Of a stretch of 29,111 bases of DNA, positions 1-8,994 are shown piece after piece. A program made the translations under genes and the position numbers. The notes beneath the pieces were generated by a model. The model saw nothing but the letters and a program-made list of their open reading frames with translations, was not told the origin of the DNA and did not search any database. Position 1 is the stretch's first letter. The number at the start of each line of letters is the position of its first letter. This DNA comes from CAZMGT01 sp964565895 (GTDB lineage Bacteria; Armatimonadota; Zipacnadia; UBA1398; CAZMGT01): NCBI GenBank assembly GCA_964565895.1, contig CAZMGT010000048.1, positions 1 to 29,111 of the forward strand, given 5' to 3'.

Positions 1-3000
1 GGCGCCGTCGAGGGCCACCGCTTCGATGTTCTCCAGAGCGAGATCGTCGCCCAGCGCGACCGCGTCACGCTCCGCGGGCTGGAGGTTCAGCGTGGGCCGG
101 CGGTGGCAAGCGCGACGTGCGAGCTGCGCCGCGCCGGGCCGGCCGACGCGGAGCGCGAGCGCTGGGTTGTCCAGGCGGGGTTTCGGCTGGCGCGCACACC
201 GCTGGCCGATGTGCTCGCCGAGCTCGGCGTGCGCACCTCCGTGCGCCTGGATGGGCTGGTCTCCGGCGAGGGCGCGCTGCGCGGGCCACTGAGCGAGCTC
301 TCCGGCGAGGGCGAGCTGAACATCGCCCAGGGAGAGGTGGCCAGCGCCGCTCACGCTCTCGTCCTCGACGAGTGCCGCATCCCCTGGTATCTCGAGCGCG
401 GCGACCTGGTGATCGACGAGGCGACGCTGCGCGCGGGCCGCGCCGCGGTATACGTCGCCGGGCCGATACAAGGATTTATCGCAGGCGAGCGCAACCTAAG
501 CCTTGCCTGGCGGGCGACGGAGTTTCCCCTGGCCGACCTTTTGCCTCAGCTTCATCGCACCTACGGCCTGGGGGGAATAGTCAACGCCAGCGGGCTGATC
601 GTGGGCCCGCCGCGGGAGCTGGTGGTAACCGCCTCCGTGCGCGAGAACACGGGCACGGGGCAGGAGAGCACCGTGCAGCTCGCCGGCCTCGGCGCATCGG
701 CGGTTCGCCTGGAGTGCGAGTATCGGCATTTTGCGCAGCGCAGCGACACGTTCTTCGTCCGCCAGGCAAGCTGCGAGGTGGGCGGCGGGGTTCTCTCCGC
801 GCATGGGGAGTATGTCATCGAGCCGCGCCGCCTCGCCGCCGCCCAGGCCGAGCTGCAAGGGGTGCGCAGCCGAGCGTTGGCCACGTTGCTCCAGGCCCTC
901 GCCCGCGCGGGCGGCGCGCTTGCCCGAAGCAACGCCACGCGCTTGGCCGCGCGCGTCCTCGCCCGGCTAGACGGCGAGCTTTCCGCGCGCGCCGAGCTCG
1001 CCGGGCCGCTGGCCAACCCGCGCGTGGCCGTGCGCAACCTCCTCCTCGCCCACGGGTCCTATCGCGGGGCGCCGGTGCCCGCGCTTTCGGCGACGGTCCT
1101 TTACGATGGCAAGGTTTTGGAGATCCCCGAGCTTACGGCGATCGACGAGGTGGGCTCGCTGCGCGGGCGGCTGCGCGCCGAGCTTACCCCAGGCGGGCTC
1201 ATCTCCGGGTATATCGACGGGCGCAACATTCAGGCACAGCGCTATACCGGCTTTTTCACCTCGCTGCAGCCGTTGCGCCGCGCCGTGGGCAGCCTGCACC
1301 TCGCCCTGCACGGGCCTACTGAACGGCCGGTGGTTGAGGGCAGCTTTGCCTTCCGCGACATCCAGCTCGACTTAGAGCAGCTTTCCCCCCGCAGCCGAGC
1401 GCCGACGCGCGGAGCCGGCCGCTATGTGGCGAGCTTCGACCGCTTCGTATGCTCCGGCCTGCGCGTGCAAGAGGGGCAGATCGCCTTCGACGAAATGTCT
1501 CTCCAGCGGCGGGGGGCGCGCGTGGAGCTGCGCAACGGCCTTGTCCCCTTCTCCTGGCGCGCGCCGCGCCAGGCTGTGGAGCAAAACGTGCGGCTTAAAA
1601 TCAGCCTGCACGGCAGCGCGCAGGATCTGCTCTCCTCCCTGCCCAACGTTTTCCCCGCGGGCGCGGCACAGGGAACGGTGGACGGCGAGCTGGTCGTCCG
1701 CGGGGCGTTGCGCGCCCCGCTGGTCGCCGGCGAGTTGCGCGTGGCCGACCTCTCGTTGGACTACCGCCTTCCCCCGGGGCCATTGAGCAGAATCCTCCGC
1801 CCCGGGGCGGCCCTCCCCGCCGCGCAGGCGACGATCCCCGTGCGCGGCGTCTCCGCCGTCGTGCGCTGGGAGCCGGGCGAGCCCCCCGTGCGCAACCGCG
1901 TGGTCGTGGAGAAGCTCGCCGGCGAGGTCCTCGGGGGAACGGTGCAGGCGCAGGGCGTGGTCGAGTTTTACGGGGGCGAGGTGCGCGGCCCACGCGCCCC
2001 GGCCGAGCTCGCGCGCGAAGCCGCCTCCGCCTCCCCCTGGATGCCTTGGTTTAACCTCGCCGTCGTGGCCCAGGGCCAAGAGGTCCCCCTGTTCTATCGC
2101 CAGCAGAACGGAGCCGGGGGAACGGTTCGCGCGCGGCTGGAAAACTGCACCCTCCGCCTCGACCACCGCGAGCGCCGCGCCGACGGTCGCGTGCAAATGG
2201 TCAACGTCGTCCACGTCGTCGACGCCCGGCTGGCGCTGTTCGACCCCGCGTTTGGCGAGCGCGCGGGCGAGGTGCTCTGCCAAGACGGCGAGGTGGAGCT
2301 TGTTCCCGAGGGCGCGGGTTTCGCCCCGTGTTACACGCTGGAGCTCGGCCTGCGCCGCCTGCCCTTAGACACGGCAGTGGTCCGCGGGGTGCTCGCTCGG
2401 GCGCGGGGGCGCCCCATCGCCGAGCAAACGCTGCCCGACTTTCTCCGCGGGCAGCTCGACGGAAAGCTCGGGCTGAGCAGGGCGCGCCTGGGCGAGCCGG
2501 CAACGGTTACCGGCCGGCTCGTCCTCTCCCAGGCCACGGTGGAGATCCCCAGCGGGGTGGGGGCGGGCGAGGGGGCGGAGGGTCCCGCCGAGCCCTGGCG
2601 CGGGCCGGACATCAGCTTCTCCGACCCCAAAGGCGCCCCGCTGCAACTGCTCCTGGGAGACAACGTCCGCGTGCCCGCGTTTAAAACGGCGATTACGGGC
2701 AAGATCGAAATCTCCGGCCGCTTGCCCCAGATCAACATCGCCGGCGACATACAGTCTGGCAGAAGCGGTAAGATCCCCCTGCTTGCCGGCGAATGGCAGA
2801 TCGAGGAGCTAAACGTGGTCTTTTCGGCGCAAAGCGGGCGCGGGGGCGGGCTTGTGTTCCGCACCGACATGCGGCTGAAGGCGAGCACGTGGGTGGTTAC
2901 CGGCGGGCGGAGGATAAAGGTCTACGCCGAGCTCGTCGGGCCGCTCATGGACGAGGAGAACCCGCCTCAACTGCGGCTTACCTCTAACCCCCCGCTGCCC

Positions 3001-3399
3001 GAGGCGCAACTGCTCGCGCTGGTTAATCCCGCGGGCGCCGCGCCCATGGTCGCCAAGGGAGGCATCGAGGAGCTGCTCGAGGGCCGGCTCATCGCCTTGC
3101 TCACCGAGGCGTTTGAGGGGCGCATCGTGGGCGAGCTCGTCGAGCGCCTGCGTGAGCTAATGCAGGCCACGGAGCTGGAAATTACGGTAACCGACAAGGG
3201 AATCGGGACGTTCCTGGTAACAAAGCAGCTCACGGACGACTTCTCGATAACCTGGCGCCGGAGCCTCTCCGAGCTGAGCGGGCGGCAGGAGTGGGATGTG
3301 CGCGTGGTCTACGAGGTGAGCCCGACCCTGCGCTTTGCTGTGGCAACAAACGAGAACAACGATCGTCTTGTTGAGCTGAGCTGGGCGCACGGGTTTTAG
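1..3399 (+). CDS. tamB: TamB-like translocation/assembly protein, 5' end missing
   Basis: The reading frame is open from base 1, so the true start lies upstream; about 1132 residues are visible. The protein has the long, low-complexity beta-rich pattern of TamB/AsmA-like bridge proteins, with repeated G-x-L and G-x-V strands. Its last ~330 residues match the TamB C-terminal domain (DUF490/PF04357), including 'ITGKIEISGRLPQINIAGD', a segment ending in PPLPEAQLLALV, and a terminal Phe typical of outer-membrane-facing beta proteins. In the family, TamB spans the periplasm, works with a BamA-superfamily barrel and is implicated in outer-membrane assembly and phospholipid transport. Here bamA lies 860 bp downstream with only a sigma factor gene between, which supports the assignment. 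No N-terminal anchor can be seen because it is outside the window. Confidence 0.88.
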   Translation, partial: GAVEGHRFDVLQSEIVAQRDRVTLRGLEVQRGPAVASATCELRRAGPADAERERWVVQAGFRLARTPLADVLAELGVRTSVRLDGLVSGEGALRGPLSELSGEGELNIAQGEVASAAHALVLDECRIPWYLERGDLVIDEATLRAGRAAVYVAGPIQGFIAGERNLSLAWRATEFPLADLLPQLHRTYGLGGIVNASGLIVGPPRELVVTASVRENTGTGQESTVQLAGLGASAVRLECEYRHFAQRSDTFFVRQASCEVGGGVLSAHGEYVIEPRRLAAAQAELQGVRSRALATLLQALARAGGALARSNATRLAARVLARLDGELSARAELAGPLANPRVAVRNLLLAHGSYRGAPVPALSATVLYDGKVLEIPELTAIDEVGSLRGRLRAELTPGGLISGYIDGRNIQAQRYTGFFTSLQPLRRAVGSLHLALHGPTERPVVEGSFAFRDIQLDLEQLSPRSRAPTRGAGRYVASFDRFVCSGLRVQEGQIAFDEMSLQRRGARVELRNGLVPFSWRAPRQAVEQNVRLKISLHGSAQDLLSSLPNVFPAGAAQGTVDGELVVRGALRAPLVAGELRVADLSLDYRLPPGPLSRILRPGAALPAAQATIPVRGVSAVVRWEPGEPPVRNRVVVEKLAGEVLGGTVQAQGVVEFYGGEVRGPRAPAELAREAASASPWMPWFNLAVVAQGQEVPLFYRQQNGAGGTVRARLENCTLRLDHRERRADGRVQMVNVVHVVDARLALFDPAFGERAGEVLCQDGEVELVPEGAGFAPCYTLELGLRRLPLDTAVVRGVLARARGRPIAEQTLPDFLRGQLDGKLGLSRARLGEPATVTGRLVLSQATVEIPSGVGAGEGAEGPAEPWRGPDISFSDPKGAPLQLLLGDNVRVPAFKTAITGKIEISGRLPQINIAGDIQSGRSGKIPLLAGEWQIEELNVVFSAQSGRGGGLVFRTDMRLKASTWVVTGGRRIKVYAELVGPLMDEENPPQLRLTSNPPLPEAQLLALVNPAGAAPMVAKGGIEELLEGRLIALLTEAFEGRIVGELVERLRELMQATELEITVTDKGIGTFLVTKQLTDDFSITWRRSLSELSGRQEWDVRVVYEVSPTLRFAVATNENNDRLVELSWAHGF

Positions 3400-3474
3400 A
3401 AGAGGCAAAGCGGCGGCGTTTGCCCGCTGGCGCTCTGCTCGGGCGGGGGAGCGCGAGCGCCCGCGAGGGAGCAT

Positions 3475-4122
3475 GTGCAGGTGCCGGACAGAGAGAGATC
3501 CCGCAGAGAGACCGTAGAGGAGCAACTGCGGCGCCTCGCCGAGGAGCAGTACCGCTCGATATATAACCTCATCTACTCTTACCTCGGCGGCGACCCCGAG
3601 GAGGCCGAGGACCTTACCCTGCAGACGTTCGAAAACGCCTTTGCCTCGTTCCACAAGTTCCGCGGCGACGCCGACGTGAAAACCTGGCTCTTTCGCATCG
3701 CCATAAATGTATGCAAAAACCGCATCCGCCACCTGCAGATCCGCCGCAAGTACGAGGCGTTTGCCCTGGACCAGCCCGTGGGCGCCGACGACGAGGAGGC
3801 GACGACGTTCGACGTCCCAGACACCACGTTTAGCCCGGAGGAGGTCGCCACAAATCGCGAGTTGACAAAGGTATTGCGCGACGGGATACGAAGTTTGCCC
3901 GACGACTATCGCGAGGTGCTCCTGCTTAAACTTGAGGATTTCTCATATAAAGAAATCGCCGAAATGCTCGGCTGCACGGTGGAAACGGTAAAGTCGCGCT
4001 TATTTAGGGCGCGCTCGGCGCTGAAGCAAAAGGTGCGCCATTATCTTGACGTAGACGAAAAGCGGCAAAGAAGGAGCCGCGCAGAAAAGGACGAACTGGA
4101 GCAGGACCACGAGCAATGCTGA
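3475..4122 (+). CDS. ECF-type RNA polymerase sigma factor
   Basis: A 215-residue sigma-70 family protein with region 2 at about residues 20-85 (an E-D-L-T-x-Q-T-F-E-N-A-F helix followed by KTWLFRIAINVCKNR) and region 4 at about 135-190 (LPDDYREVLLLKLEDFSYKEIAEMLGC, then TVETVKSRLFRARS, the helix-turn-helix). It lacks regions 1 and 3, so it is of the ECF group. The GTG start follows a GAGGGA motif at 3464-3470. A highly charged tail of about 25 residues follows region 4. It lies between tamB and bamA, which suggests a role in envelope homeostasis, but that is inference from position. No anti-sigma factor with a recognisable zinc-binding or membrane domain is next to it. Confidence 0.92.
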   Translation: MQVPDRERSRRETVEEQLRRLAEEQYRSIYNLIYSYLGGDPEEAEDLTLQTFENAFASFHKFRGDADVKTWLFRIAINVCKNRIRHLQIRRKYEAFALDQPVGADDEEATTFDVPDTTFSPEEVATNRELTKVLRDGIRSLPDDYREVLLLKLEDFSYKEIAEMLGCTVETVKSRLFRARSALKQKVRHYLDVDEKRQRRSRAEKDELEQDHEQC

Positions 4123-4262
4123 CGAGCAGCAGCGACGATGCTCGCGCCCACGCCCCGCTTGTCCCGCTACGGCTTGCCCGCCGGGCGGAGGTGCGCTGTG
4201 CCGCTGGCACGCGCGACATGTTCCTGACAAGTGGGCCGGGGAGAGGGAGTGGCAGGCAATGA
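4116..4262 (+). CDS. possible 48-residue bridging ORF, doubtful
   Basis: A short frame begins at an ATG that overlaps the sigma factor stop (ATGCTGA). It ends in a TGA that overlaps the bamA start (ATGA), so it links the two genes exactly. A GGAGCAGGA stretch upstream could serve as a ribosome binding site. The product has no recognisable domain, only one cysteine and many Arg, Ala and Ser residues, so it does not look like an anti-sigma factor. It may be chance in GC-rich DNA or a coupling leader for bamA. Confidence 0.15.
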   Translation: MLTSSSDDARAHAPLVPLRLARRAEVRCAAGTRDMFLTSGPGRGSGRQ

Positions 4263-6055
4263 CCAAGCGCGTAAACGCATGCGGCGCCGCCCTCGCCGTG
4301 TTTTCCATCGCTTTCGCCGCGGGGCTCGCCCTGTGCCCGCGCGCCCAAGCCCAGGTCGGCCCGCGCATTACCGCGATCCTCATCGAAATCGAGGGCCAAG
4401 AGCCGGGCAGCCCCCTGGAGACCGCCGCGCGCAGAATGATCGAGCTCGAGGTGGGCGACGTCTACGACGAGAAGGCGGCCAACGCCGACCTCGCGCGCAT
4501 CCTCTCCCTGGGCGTGTTCGACGAGCGCAAATGCTACCATGAGGTGCGCCAGGACATCCCCAACGTCATCCTCGTGTTCCACCTCGTCACCTATCCCAAG
4601 ATCCGGAGCATCGAGTTCGAGGGCAACACGCTGCTCGACGACGACACCCTGCGCAAGGTAATCGAGCCCGCCCTCTCTGTAGGCAACTACTACTCCACCC
4701 AGGCCCTGAGCACGCTCAACGACCTCATCACCCGCGCCTATGTCGAAAAGGGCTATTTCGCGCGCATGGCCCAGGCGCCCATCTGCAGCGAACAGGGCGA
4801 CGTGGTGATTACCATCCTGGAGTACTTCGTGAGCAAAATCGAAATCCAGGGCCTAGAGAAGACAAAGGAGTGGATCGTCCGCCGCGAGATCGAGGTCCAG
4901 GTGGGCCAGCTTTACAACGACAACGACGTTAACGAGGACATCCGCGACCTGCAAAACCTGGGCATTTTCGAGGAGGTGCAGGTCGAGCGCCGGCTCGACG
5001 AAGACCCCACCGTGGTCGGCGGGCTAAAGCTCATCTACAAGTTCCAGGAGAAAAAGACGGGCGTCATCAGCGTGGGCATTGGGATCAGCAGCCGCGAGGG
5101 GTTTGTCGGCTTCGGAGAAATCTCGGAGATGAACTTCCGCGGCGAGGCGGAGCGCATCCTCCTCCGCGCCGAGCTCGGGGGCATTCGCACGTTCGACCTC
5201 GCCTATGCCGACCCGTGGTTTGACTCGCAGCATACGTCGATCGAGATAAACGTCTACGACAAGCAGGTGCGCACGGACCGCTTCGCGTTCGCCGGCGGCT
5301 TTTCCAGCCCCATCCAGTCGCTTGAGCTGGAAGATCGCCGCGGGTTTATGATCGCCGCGAGCCGACCCCTGGGCGACGACGAGGACAAGTACGTCCAACT
5401 GCGCTATCGCAACGAAACGGTGCGCACGCAGGACCCGCGGCTAACGATCCTCGCCCCGCAGCTCCGCCAGGGGAGCATCGGCAGCCTGTCCTTAGCCTTC
5501 GTGTTAGACACGCGCGACTTTCGCCTCGACCCGCGCGAGGGGAGCCTCGCCGCGGTGGAGATCGAGCAGGGCGGGGGGATTTTCGGCGGCCGCTTCCCGT
5601 TCACCAAATACCAGCTTGATTTGCGCAAGTACATCCGCGCCGGCGAGGACAACGTGTTTGCCTTCCGCGGGGTGTTCGGCAAAATAAACGGCGCCGTGCC
5701 CATCTTCGAAACCCTCCCCGTGGGCGGCGCGGACACCCTGCGCGGCTACCGCGAGGACCGCTTCTTCGGCACCAACCGCGTGCTCCTCAGCTTCGAATAC
5801 CGCCGGCAAATCTCCCGCAGCAGCGGCACGCGCGGCGTTCAGGGCGTGCTCTTCGTAGACTACGGCAGCGCCTGGGGCGGGCAGTGGGTCGGCCAGGACG
5901 GAACGATCTTCCGCGCCGAACACCAGCGGTTTACCGGCTATCTCGGCTACGGCATCGGCGTGCGCGTGCTTACCCCTCTCGGCCCCATTCGCCTCGACTA
6001 CGGCATCGGCAGCGAGGGTCCGCGCACGCACTTCGGCATCGCCCAAACGTTCTAG
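4259..6055 (+). CDS. bamA: BamA outer-membrane protein assembly factor
   Basis: 598 residues. A signal peptide (about 1-31, ending ...AQAQ) is followed by three POTRA-type domains (about 34-112, 113-193 and 194-268) and a C-terminal beta-barrel (about 269-598, bacterial surface antigen family). The barrel holds the LRGY motif near residues 494-497, equivalent to the conserved VRGF loop, and ends in Phe as expected for an outer-membrane barrel. In the Bam complex BamA folds and inserts beta-barrel proteins. Proteobacterial BamA has five POTRA domains and about 800 residues, so this is a compact form. The ATG follows a GGGAGAGGGAGTGG stretch. The order bamA, ompH/skp, lpxD downstream matches the conserved synteny of many diderms and argues for BamA rather than TamA. 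Confidence 0.93.
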   Translation: MTKRVNACGAALAVFSIAFAAGLALCPRAQAQVGPRITAILIEIEGQEPGSPLETAARRMIELEVGDVYDEKAANADLARILSLGVFDERKCYHEVRQDIPNVILVFHLVTYPKIRSIEFEGNTLLDDDTLRKVIEPALSVGNYYSTQALSTLNDLITRAYVEKGYFARMAQAPICSEQGDVVITILEYFVSKIEIQGLEKTKEWIVRREIEVQVGQLYNDNDVNEDIRDLQNLGIFEEVQVERRLDEDPTVVGGLKLIYKFQEKKTGVISVGIGISSREGFVGFGEISEMNFRGEAERILLRAELGGIRTFDLAYADPWFDSQHTSIEINVYDKQVRTDRFAFAGGFSSPIQSLELEDRRGFMIAASRPLGDDEDKYVQLRYRNETVRTQDPRLTILAPQLRQGSIGSLSLAFVLDTRDFRLDPREGSLAAVEIEQGGGIFGGRFPFTKYQLDLRKYIRAGEDNVFAFRGVFGKINGAVPIFETLPVGGADTLRGYREDRFFGTNRVLLSFEYRRQISRSSGTRGVQGVLFVDYGSAWGGQWVGQDGTIFRAEHQRFTGYLGYGIGVRVLTPLGPIRLDYGIGSEGPRTHFGIAQTF

Positions 6056-6253
6056 CCCCGCGCAAATTCGCGCCGCGCCGGCCGCGCGCCGTATGCGCGC
6101 CTCAGCTCGTGCTTCTCGCCCGCGCTGCCCCGCGGAAGGAATAACCCAGGGATTGCGCCGAAAAACGCTTCTGGGATAACCTGTCCCTAAACGTGGCGAA
6201 CAGCCGGGGCAACGCGGGCGCGTTTTGCGCCGCAGGCGAAGGGAGCATGAGCG

Positions 6254-6961
6254 ATGCGCGAGGGGATACGGTGGTGTGCACTTGCTGCGGCGGCGGGCCT
6301 CGCCCTGGGCTTAGCCGTGCGCGCGGTCGGCCAGCCCGCGGCGAGCACGATCGGCTATGTCGATCTCGCTCGCTTGCATCAGCAGTCTCAAGCCTACAAA
6401 AAAGCTCGCGAGGAGCTGCGCAGCTTCGGCGAGGCCAAGCGCGAGGAGCTGCGCCTGCACGAAGTCTATAAATACCTCACCGGCGACGAGGCCAAGCGCG
6501 CCGTGGAGCTGGGCATGAAAATTAACCTAACCACCGAGGAGCGCAAGGAGCTTATCGCGCTGCGCACAAAAAACACCAACAACAGCCTCCAAATGTCCCA
6601 GCTCCTGCAAAAAACAAACCGCACCCCCCAGGAGGAGCGCCGCCTGCAGGAGCTGCAAACGCTGATGAAAGAGCGCGCCAAGGAGCTGGAGCAGCTCCGC
6701 GCGCAGGCCAACAAGCAGGTCGCCGACAAGCAACAGGAGTGGAACGACAAGCTGCTCGGCGCCGTCGACCGCGCCCTGGCCCAAACGGCGCGCGAGCTGA
6801 ACCTAAGCATTATTCTCCAAAAGCGCGTAAACTTCGAGATCCGCCTCCCCGACCAGCAGCCTGTCGTCGCTGGCGACAACGTCGTCCTCTGGGGCGGACA
6901 AGACGTTACCGACCGGCTCATTCAGCTCATCGATCAGTTGGTCCTACAACCGCCGCAGTAA
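6254..6961 (+). CDS. ompH: OmpH/Skp-family periplasmic chaperone, copy 1
   Basis: 235 residues: an N-terminal signal peptide (about 1-27), the short strand IGYVDLARL typical of the OmpH/Skp fold, a long charged alpha-helical coiled coil (about 45-190), and the return strand LNLSIILQKR with DVTDRLIQLI near the C-terminus. Skp traps unfolded outer-membrane proteins in the periplasm and hands them to the Bam complex. An AGGGA ribosome binding site lies about nine bases before the ATG; a second ATG at 6247 is out of frame. It is followed after 25 bases by a clear paralogue. The 198 bases upstream hold no gene and may hold a weak promoter (TTGCGC near 6154, TAACCT near 6178), which I do not trust. 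Confidence 0.9.
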   Translation: MREGIRWCALAAAAGLALGLAVRAVGQPAASTIGYVDLARLHQQSQAYKKAREELRSFGEAKREELRLHEVYKYLTGDEAKRAVELGMKINLTTEERKELIALRTKNTNNSLQMSQLLQKTNRTPQEERRLQELQTLMKERAKELEQLRAQANKQVADKQQEWNDKLLGAVDRALAQTARELNLSIILQKRVNFEIRLPDQQPVVAGDNVVLWGGQDVTDRLIQLIDQLVLQPPQ

Positions 6962-6986
6962 CCCCTCAGGAAAAGGAGTGGTTCCG

Positions 6987-7757
6987 ATGCCGACGCGACG
7001 CGAGGCCATGGCCGGAGTGTTTACCGCCCTGCTCGCCGGCGCCGCGGGCGCTCAGGAGGCGCAGGACAAGCAGCCCCGCGTGGGCTATGTTAACGTGTTT
7101 GCCGTAAAGCAAAACACGCGTATTTACCAGCAGGCCACCCAGGAGCTGGAAAAGCTCGACCAGCAGCACAGAATGATCAGCCAGCGCGCCAAGCGCTTTC
7201 GCATGCTCACCGGCAAAGAGGCCGAGCGCGCCGTCGAGCTCGACGCCAAACTCCCCAACCTTACCCCGGAGGAGCAAGCCGAGTATGAGCGGCTGAAAAA
7301 CCTCGACCTTACCCGCAGCCAAGAGCAGGCTCAGCTAATGCGCCTGAGCAAGCTCACCCCGGAGCAAGAGCAGCGCTTTAAAGAGCTGCTCGACATCAGC
7401 CGCACGCGCACCAAGGAGCTCGAGGAGCTGGGCAAAAAGCTCGACGAAGAATGGGCCCAAGCGCGCAAGAAATGGAACGACAGCGCAACAAGCGCGTTTA
7501 TCGGCGCCCTGCGCGACGTCCAAAAAGAGCTTAACTTAGAGATAATCCTTCAGTCGCACATTCGCGTCTATGTCCCAGACCCTACCGGCCAGGGGCTTAT
7601 GGCCGACTATGAAAACGTCGTTTTGCTCGGGGGAACGAACGTTACCGACCGCGTCATTCAGGTAATGAACGAAAAATATGCCAGCGCGCCCGCGGCGAGC
7701 GCGGGGACGCCGCCCGCCGGCGAACAACCGCCCCCGCCCCCGGGCGCCGAGGGATAA
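6987..7757 (+). CDS. OmpH/Skp-family periplasmic chaperone, copy 2
   Basis: 256 residues from the ATG at 6987, chosen because AAAGGAG (6972-6978) lies at ideal distance; the in-frame GTG at 6978 overlaps that site. It has a short signal sequence (cleavage around AGAAGAQ), the strand VGYVNVFAV, a long coiled coil and the closing LNLEIILQSH ... NVTDRVIQVMN block. Spacing and motifs align along the full length with the preceding gene (both carry a LTG-x-EA-x-RAVEL segment), so the two arose by tandem duplication. The last ~25 residues are Pro/Gly/Ala-rich. Expected role: a Skp-like holdase for outer-membrane proteins; whether the two copies have different clients cannot be read from sequence. 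Confidence 0.88.
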   Translation: MPTRREAMAGVFTALLAGAAGAQEAQDKQPRVGYVNVFAVKQNTRIYQQATQELEKLDQQHRMISQRAKRFRMLTGKEAERAVELDAKLPNLTPEEQAEYERLKNLDLTRSQEQAQLMRLSKLTPEQEQRFKELLDISRTRTKELEELGKKLDEEWAQARKKWNDSATSAFIGALRDVQKELNLEIILQSHIRVYVPDPTGQGLMADYENVVLLGGTNVTDRVIQVMNEKYASAPAASAGTPPAGEQPPPPPGAEG

Positions 7758-7761
7758 GCTC

Positions 7762-8994
7762 ATGGCTCGCCTGCGCACGTGCTGCACGCTGGCCCTTGGC
7801 GCAGCTTTGTTCTTCGGCTGCCTTGCCGCGCTGTGCGGCTGCGCCAAGTTTCGCCGGCCGCCGAAGATTAGCGAGCCCTCGCCGCGCCAGCGCCGCGGCT
7901 GGGCCGACCTGCAGCGGCTCGCCACCGTTCACCCCATGTGGGACGAAGTCCAGCCTCTGCTCGGCGAAGAGCAGCCTCCCCCCGCGCCCCTGCAGACCCC
8001 TGCCCCGCCCGCGCAGCCCTCGGTCGCGGCCATCGTCCCCGACGAGCCCCTGCCCTTCGATGTCCCCTCGTGGCGCGCCGCTGTTCGCCAGCGTTTGGCC
8101 CGCGCGGGCCAGGGGCTAGAGCGCTACCGCCGCGCGGCGCTCGAGCGCAAGCGCGCCGAAATCCGCGCCGAGGCGAAAAGCCGCCGCGCGGCGCTCGAGC
8201 GCGAGATCGCCCAGGCCAAGCGGCAGCGCGAGGAGGAGCTGCGCCGGCTGCACGACAAGCTTGTCGCCCAGTCCATGGGCGAGCGCATGGCCATTGAGCT
8301 TCCCGCGCTTGCCGCGCCAGACAGCCGCGCCAGCCCGTTTGCCCCCGCGCGGCGCGCCCCGCGCCGGACTCTGCCCCCCGAGGCCCGCAAAAAGCTCTAT
8401 TACATCGACCAGCGCATCGAAGCCCAGCTTGCGCGCGAGGAGCGCGCCGCCGCCGCGCGCCTGCGCTTACAGTGGGCGCGAAAAATGTCCGCCCTTAGCG
8501 CGTGGGAGGCTGAGGAGCTCGCCCGCGCGCAGCTCCTCGCCGAGCAGCGCCAGCGCATCGAGGAGCACGAGCTGGCCAGCCAGGAGCAGCGCGCCGAGGC
8601 GTTTATGCAGCGCGCGCTAGACCAGCCCCCACAGCCCGTTAAGCTAGACATGACCGCCGCGGCGCAAACGCGCTGGGCGGCGCTTGCCGAGGCCGCCTCG
8701 GCACGGGGCCAGTTCGCCCAGGCCAAAGCGCGCGAGCTGCAAGCGATCGACGATGCCCGACGCCAACTGCGCGAAAAGATACTCGACGACGTGCGCCGCA
8801 CTGCGCTTACCGTCGCCGCCGCCCATGGCATCGAGCTTTCCTTCGAACCCGGCGAGGGCGAGGACCTGACCGAGCTCGTCGCCCAGCTCCTCGCCGAGCA
8901 TTACCTGCGCAGCAAACGAGAGCAAGGGGAGAGCGACCGTGCCCACGGTAAAGCAAATCGCCCAGCTCGTGGGAGGCAAACTCAGCGGCCCTGA
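7762..8994 (+). CDS. coiled-coil lipoprotein, probable third OmpH-like protein
   Basis: 410 residues from the ATG at 7762, four bases after the previous stop. The N-terminus is a lipoprotein signal: Arg-containing n-region, hydrophobic core and an L-C-G-C lipobox near residue 28. After a Pro/Ala-rich linker the chain is dominated by Arg/Glu/Ala heptads (about 105-170 and 205-330), predicting long coiled coils. The C-terminal block IELSFEPGEGEDLTELVAQL sits where the two upstream OmpH paralogues have 'LNLxIIL ... DVTDRLIQLI', so I infer a diverged, lipid-anchored relative. Position +2 after the Cys is Gly, not Asp, so outer-membrane sorting is plausible. Its last 18 codons overlap lpxD in another frame. 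No exact family is recognised. Confidence 0.72.
   Translation: MARLRTCCTLALGAALFFGCLAALCGCAKFRRPPKISEPSPRQRRGWADLQRLATVHPMWDEVQPLLGEEQPPPAPLQTPAPPAQPSVAAIVPDEPLPFDVPSWRAAVRQRLARAGQGLERYRRAALERKRAEIRAEAKSRRAALEREIAQAKRQREEELRRLHDKLVAQSMGERMAIELPALAAPDSRASPFAPARRAPRRTLPPEARKKLYYIDQRIEAQLAREERAAAARLRLQWARKMSALSAWEAEELARAQLLAEQRQRIEEHELASQEQRAEAFMQRALDQPPQPVKLDMTAAAQTRWAALAEAASARGQFAQAKARELQAIDDARRQLREKILDDVRRTALTVAAAHGIELSFEPGEGEDLTELVAQLLAEHYLRSKREQGESDRAHGKANRPARGRQTQRP

Noticed and set aside
1372..2283. 303-codon minus-strand frame within tamB, and similar long shadows at 117-1322 and 9835-10761
   Set aside because: Long antisense or shifted frames are expected in very GC-rich DNA; their translations have no recognisable domain.
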